Assembly (NCBI GenBank): GCA_947623455.1
Contig: OX392527.1
Coordinates: 26,218,201-26,282,200 of the forward strand
DNA length: 64,000 bases
Origin: Mimachlamys varia
Taxonomy: Eukaryota > Mollusca > Bivalvia > Pectinida > Pectinidae
Direction: 5' to 3'
Position numbers and translations under genes: made by a program. Positions 33,148-44,500 of the stretch are shown one piece after another; the first letter of the stretch is position 1; each line of letters opens with the position of its first letter. Under the pieces are notes generated by a model. It was given only the letters and a program-made list of their open reading frames with translations, made no database searches and was not told the DNA's origin.

Positions 33148-34249
33148 ACAGTATGACTTATAGTAAAAGTAGAAAAACTATTCAAACGTCTTGTTTAGCG
33201 GGTCAGAGAGTCCGAACCCTCCGGACTAACTTTAATGTTGTAATAAGTTAAAGTTATTAAGTCAAGTGAATATATTTACACTCAAATATACAAATGTTGT
33301 GGCCCAAATTTCACCGCCTGAGCTATTTTCAAATGCTATAATCGTTGTCAAATCAGATTTTTTTTCAAATTAAAGAGTGTAAGACATATTTACATACGGA
33401 TTGAAGTGGACGTTTTCATTGAGAAATATCATTTTGTTTTTATTTAATCCAAGCTTTATTGGTTTCGTGTAAAGATATTTCTATATATTTTTGCTTTGTG
33501 TCATTACATCTTTTTAAGTTAACGTGACCTAAAATAAGTCCGAATTTATCGTTGCCGACCAGAAAATGATTCACAAAATACAGTGTATACTTGTCAGAAC
33601 TAGACACCGGGTCCTTTACCTTTCTATAGGTCAAGGTCACCAAAACATCGTGGTTAGCGTCCGCGAGATCAACACCCGGTCGGTGTCTCTTACCTGAGCA
33701 TGTTTACTTCCGTATGGCAGGAAAAGGCTCAAGGGAGGAAAAACTGAACGCCTTATTTCTACATTAAAGCTTATCATATCACAGATTTTCGTTAATACTT
33801 CCGTGCTGGAAATACTGGAAAGCATTAACTGTATATGCCTGATAACAAACAAGTTTTTCTCTATACCTACAAAGGATTGGTTTTATGAATGGTCAACTAC
33901 ATGAGTCACAAGAAGGTCCAACAGCCAAGTTCAACTAGAGTTAATTGTTTTAACAACGATTTCTCATATTCCATCCAAAATAATCAAGTTATATACAGGG
34001 CGCCGTTTTTCTGTCACTAAAGTGATTTGAAGATATCACTAAATCATTTGGTGATAGCACCTATTCATTATTATTGTTAACGCGTATTCATTTTGAATTA
34101 GTGATATCACCATAATCACCGTGGAAAATGACTCTCATTGCAAGAATGGCTGTGCCACGAACATCTAGTGGAGGAACTTAATAATTATGCAATCTTGGTG
34201 CCGTAACATTGGTCAATGAGGCACTTGCGGCCTGCGTTTTGCTTGAATT
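33148..34249. other. Flank of the satellite with GTGATATCAC-type repeats
   Basis: Around 34018-34125 the words AGTGATTT, AGATATCACTAAATCA, GGTGATAGCACC and TTAGTGATATCACC recur and partly invert, suggesting a small fold-back element beside the satellite array. No gene. The minus-strand frames 33440-33852 have no motif. Confidence 0.4.
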
Positions 34250-37200
34250 TATCACTCTAACCCCCTAACTTAGGGACCTGAGTCTATTATGCTGACACCC
34301 TAACTTAGAGACCTAAGTCTATCACTCTAACACCCTAACTTAGGGACTTGAGTCTATCAGGATGACACCCGAACTTAGGGACCCGAGTCTATCAGGCTAA
34401 CACCCTAACTTAGGGACCTGAGTCTATCAGGCTGACACCCTAACTGAGAGACCCGAGTCTATCACTCTGACACCCTTACTTAGGGACCTGTGTATATCAG
34501 GCTTACAACCTAACTTAGGGACCTGAGTCTATCAGGCTAACACCTTAACTTAGGGACCCGAGTCTATCACTCTGACACCCTTACTTAGGGACCTGTGTAT
34601 ATCAGGCTAACACCCTAACTTAGGGGCCTGAGTCTATCAGGCTAAAACCCTAAGTTAGGGACCTGAGTCTATCAGGCTAAAACCCTAAGTTAGGGACTTG
34701 AGTCTATCAGGCTAAAACCCTAAGTTAGGGACCTGAGTCTATCAGGCTAACACCCTAACTTAGGGACCCGAGTCTATCACTCTAACACCCTAACCTAGGT
34801 ACCCCAGACTATCAGGCTGACTTCCTTACTTAGGGACCCGAGTCTATCAGGTTTACACCCTAACTTAGAGCCCCAAGTATATCAGGCTAAAAACCTAGCT
34901 TAGAGACCTGAGTATATCGGGCTAAAAACTTAGCTTAGAGACCTGAGTCTATCAGACTAACACCCTAACTGAGAGACCCGAGTCTGTCAGACTAACACCC
35001 TAACTTAGGGACCTGAGTCTATCAGGCTGACATCCTTACTTAGGGACCCGAGTCTATCAGGTTTACACCCTAACTTAGGGACCCGAGTATATCAGGCTAA
35101 AAACCTAGCTTAGAGACCTGAGTATATCAGGCTAACACCCTAACTTAGGGACCTGAGTATATCAGGCTAATATCCTAACTTAGGGACCTGAGTCTATCAG
35201 ACTAACACCCTAACTGAGAGACCCGAGTCTATCAGGCTAACACCCTAACTTAGGGACCTGAGTCTATCAGGCTGACATCCTTACTTAGGGACCCGAGTCT
35301 ATCAGGCTAAAACCCTAAGTTAGGGACCTGAGTCTATCAGGCTAAAAACCTAGCTTAGAGACCTGAGTATATCAGGCTAACACCCTAACTTAGGGACCTG
35401 AGTCTATCAGGCTGACATCCTTACTTAAGGACCCGAGTCTATCAGGTTTACACCCTAACTTAGGGACCCGAGTATATCAGGCTAAAAACCTAGCTTAGAG
35501 ACCTGAGTATATCAGGCTAACATCCTAACTTAGGGACCTGAGTCTATCAGACTAACACCCTAACTGAGAGACCCGAGTCTATCAGGCTAACACCCTAACT
35601 TAGGGACCTGTGTCTATCAGGCTGACATCCTTACTTAGGGACCCGAGTCTATCAGATTTACACCCTAACTTAGGGACCCGAGTATATCAGGCTAAAAACT
35701 TAGCTTAGAGACCTGAGTATATCAGGCTAACACCCCAACTTAGGGACCTGAGTATATCAGGCTAACACCCTTACTTAGGGACCCTAGTCTATCAGGCTGA
35801 CACCCTAACTTAGGGACCCCAGTCTATCAGGCTAACACCCTAACTTGGGGAGCAGAGTCTACCAGGCTAACAACCTAGCTTAGAGACCTGAGTCTATCAG
35901 GCTAACACTCTAATTTAGGGACCTGAGTATATCAAGCTAACACCCTACATTAAGGACCTGAGTCTGTCAGACTAACACCCTAACTTACAGACCTGAGTCT
36001 ATCACTCTAACACCCTAACCTAGGTACCCCAGACTATCAGGCTGACTTCCTTACTTAGGGACCCGAGTCTATCAGATTTACACCCTAACTTAGAGCCCCA
36101 AGTATATCAGGCTAAAAACCTAGCTTAGAGACCCGAGTATATCGGGCTAAAAACCTAGCTTAGAGACCTGAGTATATCAGGCTAACATCCTAACTTAGGG
36201 ACCAGAGTCTATCAGACTAACACCCTAACTGAGAGACCCGAGTCTATCAGGCTAACACCCTAACTTAGGGACCTGAGTCTATCAGGCTAACATCCTTACT
36301 TAGGGACCCGAGTCTATCAGGTTTACACACTAACTTAGGGACCCGAGTATATCAGGCTAAAAACCTAGCTTAGAGACCTGAGTATGTCAGGCTAACATCC
36401 TTACTTAGGGACCTGAGTCTATCAGACTAACACCCTAACTGAGAGACCCGAGTCTATCAGGCTAACACCCTAACTTAGGGACCTGTGTCTATCAGGCTGA
36501 CATCCTTACTTAGGGACCCGAGTCTATCAGATTTACACCCTAACTTAGGGACCCGAGTATATCAGGCTAACACCCCAACTTAGGGACCTGAGTATATCAG
36601 GCTAACACCCTAACTTAGGGACCCGAGTCTATCAAGCTAACACCCTACATTAAGGACCTGAGTCTGTCAGACTAACACCCTAACTTACAGACCTGAGTAT
36701 ATCAGGCTAACAACCTAACTTAGGGACCTGAGTCTATCAGGATGACAACCTAACTTAGGGATCCAGTCTATCAGGCTTACAACTAGCTTAGGGACCTGAG
36801 TCTATCACTCTAACACCCTAACTTAGGGACCTGAGTCTATCAGGATGACACCCGAACTTAGGGACCCGAGTCTATCAGGCTTACAACCTAACTTAGTGAC
36901 CCAAGTCTATCAGGCTTACAACCTATATTAGGGACCTGAGTCTATCAGGCTGACACCCTAACTTAGGGACCTGAGTCTATCAGACTAACACCCTAACTTA
37001 GGGACCCGAGTCTATCAGGCTAACACCCTAACTTAGGGACCCCAGTCTATCAGGCTGACACCTTAACTTAGGGACCCGAGTCTATCAGGCTGACATCCTT
37101 ACTTAGGGACCCGAGTCTATCAGGCTAACACCCTAACTTAGGGACCCGAGTATATCAGGCTAACAACCTAGCTTAGAGACCTGAGTCTATCAGGCTAAAA

Positions 37201-39628
37201 CCCTAACTTAGGGGCCTGAGTCTATCAGGCTAAAACCCTAAGTAAGGGACTTGAGTCTATCAGGCTAAAACCTTAAGTTAGGGACCTGGGTCTATCAGGC
37301 TAACACCCTAACTTAGGGACCCGAGTCTATCACTCTAACACACTAACCTAGGTACCCCAGACTATCAGGCTGACTTCCTTACTTAGGGACCTGAGTCTAT
37401 CAGGTTTACACCCTAACTTAGAGCCCCAAGTATATCAGGCTAAAAACCTAGCTTAGAGACCTGAGTCTATCAGACTAACACCCTAACTGAGAGACCCGAG
37501 TCTATCAGGCTAACACCCTAACTTAGGGACCTGAGTCTATCAGGCTGACATCCTTACTTAGGGACTCGAGTCTATCAGGTTTACACCCTAACTTAGGGAC
37601 CCGAGTATATCGGGCTAAAAACCTAGCTTAGAGACCTGAGTATATCAGGCTAACATCCTAACTTAGGGACCAGAGTCTATCAGACTAACACCCTAACTGA
37701 GAGACCCGAGTCTATCAGGCTAACACCCTAACTTAGGGACCTGAGTCTATCGGGCTGACATCCTTACTTAGGGACCCGAGTCTATCAGGTTTACACCCTA
37801 ACTTAGGGACCCGAGTATATCAGGCTAAAAACCTAGCTTAGAGACCTGAGTATATCAGGCTAACACCCTAACTTAGGGACCTGAGTCTATCAGGCTGACA
37901 TCCTTACTTAAGGACCCGAGTCTATCAGGTTTACACTCTAACTTAGGGACCCGAGTATATCAGGCTAAAAACCTAGCTTAGAGACCTGAGTATATCAGGC
38001 TAACATCCTAACTTAGGGACCTGAGTCTATCAGACTAACACCCTAACTGAGAGACCCGAGTCTATCAGGCTAACACCCTAACTTAGGGACCTGTGTCTAT
38101 CAGGCTGACATCCTTACTTAGGGACCCGAGTCTATCAGATTTACACCCTAACTTAGGGACCCGAGTATATCAGGCTAAAAACTTAGCTTAGAGACCTGAG
38201 TATATCAGGCTAACACCCCAACTTAGGGACCTGAGTATATCAGGCTAACACCCTTACTTAGGGACCCTAGTCTATCAGGCTGACACCCTAACTTAGGGAC
38301 CCCAGTCTATCAGGCTATCACCCTAACTTGGGGAGCAGAGTCTACCAGGCTAACAACCTAGCTTAGAGACCTGAGTCTATCAGGCTAACACTCTAATTTA
38401 GGGACCTGAGTATATCAAGCTAACACCCTACATTAAGGACCTGAGTCTGTCAGACTAACACCCTAACTTACAGACCTGAGTATATCAGGCTAACAACCTA
38501 ACTTAGGGACCTGAGTCTATCAGGATGACAACCTAACTTAGGGATCCAGTCTATCATGCTTACAACTAGCTTAGGGACCTGAGTCTATCACTCTAACACC
38601 CTAACTTAGGGACCTGAGTCTATCAGGATGACACCCGAACTTAGGGACCCGAGTCTATCAGGCTTACAACCTAACTTAGTGACCCAAGTCTATCAGGCTT
38701 ACAACCTAACTTAGGGACCTGAGTCTATCAGGCTGACAACCTAACTTAGGGACCTGAGTCTATCACTCTAACACCCTAACTTAGGGACCTGAGTCTATCA
38801 GGCTGACACCCTAACTTAGGGACCCGATTCTATCAGGCTAACACCCTAACTTAGGGACCTGAGTCTATCAGACTAACACCCTAACTTAGGGACCCGAGTC
38901 TATCAGGCTGACACCCTAACTTAGGGACCCCAGTCTATCAGGCTGACACCATAACTTAGAGAACTGAGTCTATCAGGCTAACACCCTAACTTAGGGACCT
39001 GAGTCTATCAGGCTAACACCCTAACTTAGGGACCCGAGTCTATCAGGCTGACACCCTAACTTAGGGACCCCAGTCTATCAGGCTGACACCCTAACTTAGG
39101 GACCTGAGTCTATTAGGCTGACATCCTTAATTAGACACCTGAGTCTATCAGGCTGACACCCTAACTTAGGGACCTGAGTATATCAGGCTAACAACCTAGC
39201 TTAGAGACCTGAGTCTATCAGGCTGACACCCTAACTTAGGGACCCCAGTCTATCAGGCTGACACCCTAACTTAGGGACCTGAGTCTATCAGGCTGACATC
39301 CTAACTTAGGGACTTGAGTCTATCAGACCGACACTCTAACTTAGGGACCTAAGTCTATCAGGCTGACATCCTAACTTAGGGACCTGAGTCTATCAGGATG
39401 ACACCCTAACTTAAGGTCCTGAGTCTATCAGGCTGACACCCTAACTTAGGGACCTGAGTCTATCAGGCTGACATCCTTAATTAGGGACCTGAGTCTATCA
39501 GGCTAACACCCTAACTTAGGGACTTGAGTCTATCAGACCGACACTCTAACTTAAGGACCTAAGTCTAACAGACTAACACCCTAACGTAGGAACATAAACT
39601 CTGTAAGGCCAATTCCCTAACTAAGGGT
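34250..39628. repeat. 35-bp satellite array (~5.4 kb, ~150 units) with telomere-motif palindrome
   Basis: The consensus unit, written in two parts, is GACCTGAGTCTATCAGGC and TAACACCCTAACTTAGG, which is 35 bp. Nearly every unit contains CCCTAACTTAGGG or a one-base variant, a 13-base palindrome made of the telomere hexamer in both orientations. Variants alternate: CTGAG/CCGAG, TCTATC/TATATC, AGGCTAAC/AGGCTGAC/AGGTTTAC, CCCTAAC/TCCTTAC/ACCTAGC. A rare unit marked CCTAGGTACC recurs at 34794, 36019 and 37347, and blocks of many units are duplicated, so there is higher-order structure. There is no open frame across the array because stops fall in all frames. There are no spacers, so it is not a CRISPR. 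Confidence 0.95.
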
Positions 39629-41368
39629 AAAACACATACACATACAAAAGTAGAGATGTCTACTAGCTTAGGCTACCAGAGTTATTTGATGTATGTTTGC
39701 AATTGGTCATTCTCGATTTCGGAAATCTTTTTTTTGGGGGGGAAATTTGTAAGTAATGGATTATCTTACATAGACACTTTTTTGTAATTTTATGAAATTA
39801 GTATTCGGCTGATGTCAGTACAATTTTCCTCCGAAACATTGTTCAAAATAAAAGGAGCTCACTATACATCCCTACAGGAAACCTTACACGTGAATGTACA
39901 AAAATACAAACAAAAACCGTGCGAAGTGGAAATTATGGGTTGGGAATTATGTTAGAGTAAAAAAAATAGTCGGTTGGCAACAAGAAGACTTGATATTCGT
40001 CAAGGGTTGAGGATTGTCCAATAGCATACCATATTAATTGTGTTATACAAATGAAAATCGTTTGATCCAATGATTGTTAGTGTCCACCATCCATGCAATT
40101 TTATCATTTTAACGCCAAAATTAATTAAATGAACTTGATTTTTTTTATTTTCCGTTATCAGAGCAATAATACACAACACTAGGCCTACTCTACTAGCAAA
40201 TGACCATAGTCTGCCCATTGACAGTAGGCTATAACTCTTCATATTGGCGGTAATCATATCTAGACATTTTTTTATTTTCTATTAAGGTTTATTCCGATGC
40301 TATTACTGCTTGCTTTAGATCTTCTTATAGTAAACAAACAGTAAAAATCCAAGACCGGTATATATGTATGTAATTTTGTGCAGCAGTACACGCCCATATT
40401 CTGGATAAATTGTATTGTAAGGGAGGTAACCGTTAGAAAAAGATGCATTACATATTTAGCATATTTTGACTCCATCGTTACGTAAATGAAAAACCACAAC
40501 AAATATATTCGTGGATGCTTATAAAAAGAAAAAAATATTATGAAAAATATAGCATTTTTTCATAGCAACTGCTTTATCTACATATGGTTTTTGGTAGTTA
40601 ATTAAGTTTACCCCTCCCCACTCATAATTTGTTTTTCGATGTTAAACCTTGTATTTTCAAGTTTTTTCTCTATTCCATCGTAATTTACTTAATAGTACTT
40701 AGTGTTAGATCATCAGCAGTTTCAATTAGTTTTAGGAATAATATGAAATCAGTAATAATTAAGATCTAACCGAAAAAAATCCGCTATTACATTTTCTCCT
40801 TCTTGCTTTATAGATATTATACATAAGTGATATGTGCGTTTCCTTATAAATCGCCCCTTTATAAATGAGAAATCTGTATTCTGTATGCTCCGAGTCCCTG
40901 TTGGAGTATCCAAAGATTATCCAATGTGTTTAGCAAAAGGCATCACTCATGCAGTGAGTCAGTCCCGTTTTCCTTTGTGGTCTGTTCATGAATATATATT
41001 TATGGCGCGTAAGTACTATTTACGCCCTGACAACAATGTTGGATACTATTAACCGTCGGTTTCCTTCAATTTCTGGGATTTCCTTAAAATAGACATTTTT
41101 TGGCTTAAATTAGAGGATGCAAAAGCTAATTCCAGTTTCATGTAAATAATGATAATCATATTCACAAACCGAGCAAAATCCTATTTTTTTAACAACCAAG
41201 AAGTTGTCTGCTCCTGCGCACATATGGTCATCCGGGGCTTTGCAATGGAACATTTGTAATGGCGGTCAAGGTGGCAACTTAGCATGAGGTGATGAAAAAA
41301 GAATAAATGCCATCTGACAAGTGAAACTGAAGAATCCAAAATAAACGATAAAGGTAAAGTTATTTGCA
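39629..41368. other. MASK upstream region
   Basis: Between the satellite and the MASK start codon. The promoter and any non-coding first exon should lie here. TGTAATGGCGGTCA near 41253 resembles a YY1 site. No TATA box is convincing. Frames at 40000-41052 show no motif. Confidence 0.35.
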
Positions 41369-41563
41369 ATGATGCAGAATGTCACACAAGATGAGGACCA
41401 TGACTCAAACAAAGAAATAAGAACTGTAGAAATTGAGCAAGGTAGTCCGACGGGGCCGTCGTATCCATCACCATTGCCATTGGACGAAACTCAGCCGTTG
41501 CCGACATCACAATCGACATTTGGACAAGATATATCTACAAGTGATGACGATGAAATATCAGAC
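41369..41563 (+). CDS. ANKHD1: MASK exon 1
   Basis: Residues 1-65, from MMQNVTQDEDHDSNKE to STSDDDEISD. An in-frame TAA at 41342 lies upstream, so ATG 41369 (or 41372) is the likely start. Donor GAC/GTGAGT, phase 0. SDDDEISD joined to exon 2's VASYLAEQD matches the human SDEDEVSEVESFILDQED. Confidence 0.85.
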
Positions 41564-44500
41564 GTGAGTATGAATGAATGTGTAATTAGAATTTTGCATA
41601 GCTATGGGATGACTAGAATCTTCACTTTTCGTAGCCATCTTACATCTCTTGAACATGTGACCCATTGATTTTCTCTCAGTTCTGCCATTTGCATATTCTG
41701 GAATATCTCATTTTCGCAATATGTCATCAAATAGCTAAAGCTAGTATACTCTGATGGTGCCGTTTTGACTGTAAGTAGTCAGGGTGATAAGAAAGTATGC
41801 TTGTACTCATCTTTACATATGACATGATGTCTATTGAAATAAAAATCCGACAGACGTTCAAGTTCCTTATTATCTAACCGTAGCCTTTCCAGTGTCTGGA
41901 GATATGCATGTTCAGACGTTTCCCAACCAAAATACCATAATACCCTGTTTTTCATGTTTTGTCTTAATTGCCTCATCATTATCCGACCATTTGTTTGTAG
42001 ATTGCATTGGATTGGTGACTGACAAGCCTGGATATGAAATATGTAATGTCTGATTTGCATGAAACAGACATGTACATTCAACAAGTTGTTCAAATTTCAG
42101 TGTTACGTGCAGAACATTATTTCCCTCATAGTTCCATCATTTTGGTACAGAAACTAATAATTTACTGCAACGTTTAACACTTGAGTATTTTTATTTCTGA
42201 AACATCAAACATTGATTGTGCTCTGTAACTTCTGTATATTATTTAGGATTGTGTCTTTGATAATTAAGAAGTATTAAACCAAGTAATCATACTTTAAAAT
42301 GATACGATTGAGAATTTACAATTTTTTTCCCTGTCTTTTTAAGTCTAAACCATAACTTTATAGTTTCAAAAATGTCTTTGTCTGTCAGCTGCTGGGTTTT
42401 ATGATTTGAATATATTCCCAAATGCTAATTTATGCATTTATAGGTACAGTATGTTACACATGTTTCTTCTTGGTGATTTTGAAAATGTCAATACAAGACT
42501 ATACAATGATACTTGTGAATGACAAATGACACAATTAAAACTGAATTTACTACTTCTGTCATATTGAAATGTCATAGAAAAGGAGTGAGTTTTCACCTAA
42601 TTATATTGAAAAGTATGTTTTTGCTGAGATATATTGTTGGTATTGATTATTTTCTATGATGTAATGTAATTGTTCTATTGAGCAAATTTGTCAAATCAGA
42701 TAAATGCATTAATATTTTTAAAATCATTCCCATGTCGGTTACTTAGTAATATTTGAAAAGAGGAGAGCATATTTAAAAAAAATAACCAGTTTATTCCTGA
42801 AAATTACAATCACTAGAGCTGAAACAAATGTTCAGGAATGAATATATACCAATTGCCTGAATATCTAGAATGGTAAAATGATATTCAAATACAAGTATTC
42901 AGTGCAATATTTACGCCCTTTAGTTCAACTGTCGGCAACGTTCCAGTCGGGTTTGGTAGCATTTATTGTTTCATTGCAATCCCATGGATACAAACATGTT
43001 TTATTACATGATATCTCATATGATGTGTAATTATGCTATCGCACATCTGTAGCAGATCTAGACCGGGTCGATTGTCGGCGACCAGATAGCTCATTTGGTT
43101 GAGCGTCCGTCTAGAGTTCGGAAGGTCCCGGGTTCGAAACCCGGTCTGGCCGTGCATTTTTCCTCTCCTGTTACATTTCGTGCATGTGACCAAACCTTGT
43201 TTCAAGTATTGGGTGCATACTTAGCAAGGGGATACCCGAACCTGGGTTGTAACTCATGATGTCTTCGGGGTCGAAGACTTTGTTAAAGGAGGGAGGAATG
43301 TAGCGGATCTAGACCGGGTCGATCGTCGGGGACCAGATAGCTCATTTGGTTGAGCGTCCGTCTAGAGTTCGGAAGGTCCCGGGTTCGAAACCCGGTCTGG
43401 CCGTGCATTTTTCCTCTCCTGTTACATTTGGTGCATGTGACCAAACCTTGTTTCAAGTATTGGGTGCATACTTAGCAAGGGGATACCCGAACCTGGGTTG
43501 TAACTCATGATGTCTTCGGGGTCGAAGACTTTGTTAAAGGAGGGAGGAATGTGGCGGATCTAGACCGGGTCGATCGTCGGGGACCAGATAGCTCATTTGG
43601 TTGAGCGTCCGTCTAGAGTTCGGAAGGTCCCGGGTTCGAATCCCGGTCTGGCCGTGCATTTTTCCTCTCCTGTTACACATCTCCCCACAGTGTGCTTGTT
43701 AATAGTAGGAACCAGAGGGATTTTCATATCCTGATTTTCTTTTTAATTAAAATAAGAACAAACTTATAGATAAAAAGAGACACATTTTTCCTTCTTTTAT
43801 ATAAGTAACAAAAACAAATCAAAACAAATGTCACTGATTTACGGTAAAATATTCCTAAATACCGGAAACATAGTTATACAGAAAATATGAATGTATGCTC
43901 TCGATATGTTCGATTCTGACATCTACACTATAATAAAGATCAGTGTCATTAAAGCGCTTAACACCTTCTGCAACATACCCAGTTGCAAGTGCTCAATTGA
44001 CATGAAAATTTACCTTGTGGGCAGTTTGCAGTTGTTCCCTTTTCAGTTTATTTTGCTAGCATGTGAATTTATAGCAGTGTATTTGATGCTTTAATTTTAC
44101 ATATATTGTACATGTACATTGATTATGTCAACCACTTGAAGGAAGAGTCTTACAACTCAAAGTGTTATCGACCCTAAATAAAGTCTTTTATTATTATTGT
44201 ATTGACATACAGAGTCAATCACAATTTGTTCAGGTGTTGATGTGGAAACAATTTTCTCGTTCTGATATTGCAAGCAATCATGTGGATAAAATCCAGGACC
44301 CACATTTGCTGCAGTGGATGGACTCCTGATTTTATCCACCCATGACTGGGTAATGAGAAAATTGTTCCAGCTACAAACCCTGCTCCAAAGTATTGTTTGA
44401 TAAATACAGGATATCTAAAAGCATCTTTTATTATATCATATATGTTTCACAAGTTAGTTACTTCTTGAGTAAAACATATTTGGTATTGTTGAAGATATTG

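Larger units (their letters stand above)
43051..43676 (+). repeat. Tandem array of 2.5 units of 251 bp carrying tRNA-like genes
   Basis: Anchors repeat exactly 251 bp apart (43080, 43331, 43582). Each unit has GATCTAGACCGGGTCGAT, a tRNA-like segment, CCTCTCCTGTTACA, then CAAGGGGATACCCGAACC and TGTCTTCGGGGTCGAAGACT. The units are about 98% alike by eye, so the array is young. The third unit ends after CTCCTGTTACA. Confidence 0.9.

Noticed and set aside
34250..39628. CRISPR-like array (35-bp repeats)
   Set aside because: Repeats abut with no unique spacers, the host is a eukaryote, and no cas genes exist; it is a tandem satellite.
34250..39628. True interstitial telomere block
   Set aside because: The TTAGGG and CCCTAA hexamers are single copies inside a 35-bp unit, not hexamer runs. 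Kept as a motif observation only.
41779..42093. 104-residue minus-strand ORF in MASK intron 1
   Set aside because: The composition looks protein-like (for example LERLRLDNKELERL), but there is no recognisable family and no upstream or downstream support.
43080..43653. Three functional tRNA-Ser(AGA) genes
   Set aside because: The long variable arm required for serine tRNA is missing and the acceptor and anticodon stems each have a mismatch; called tRNA-like instead.
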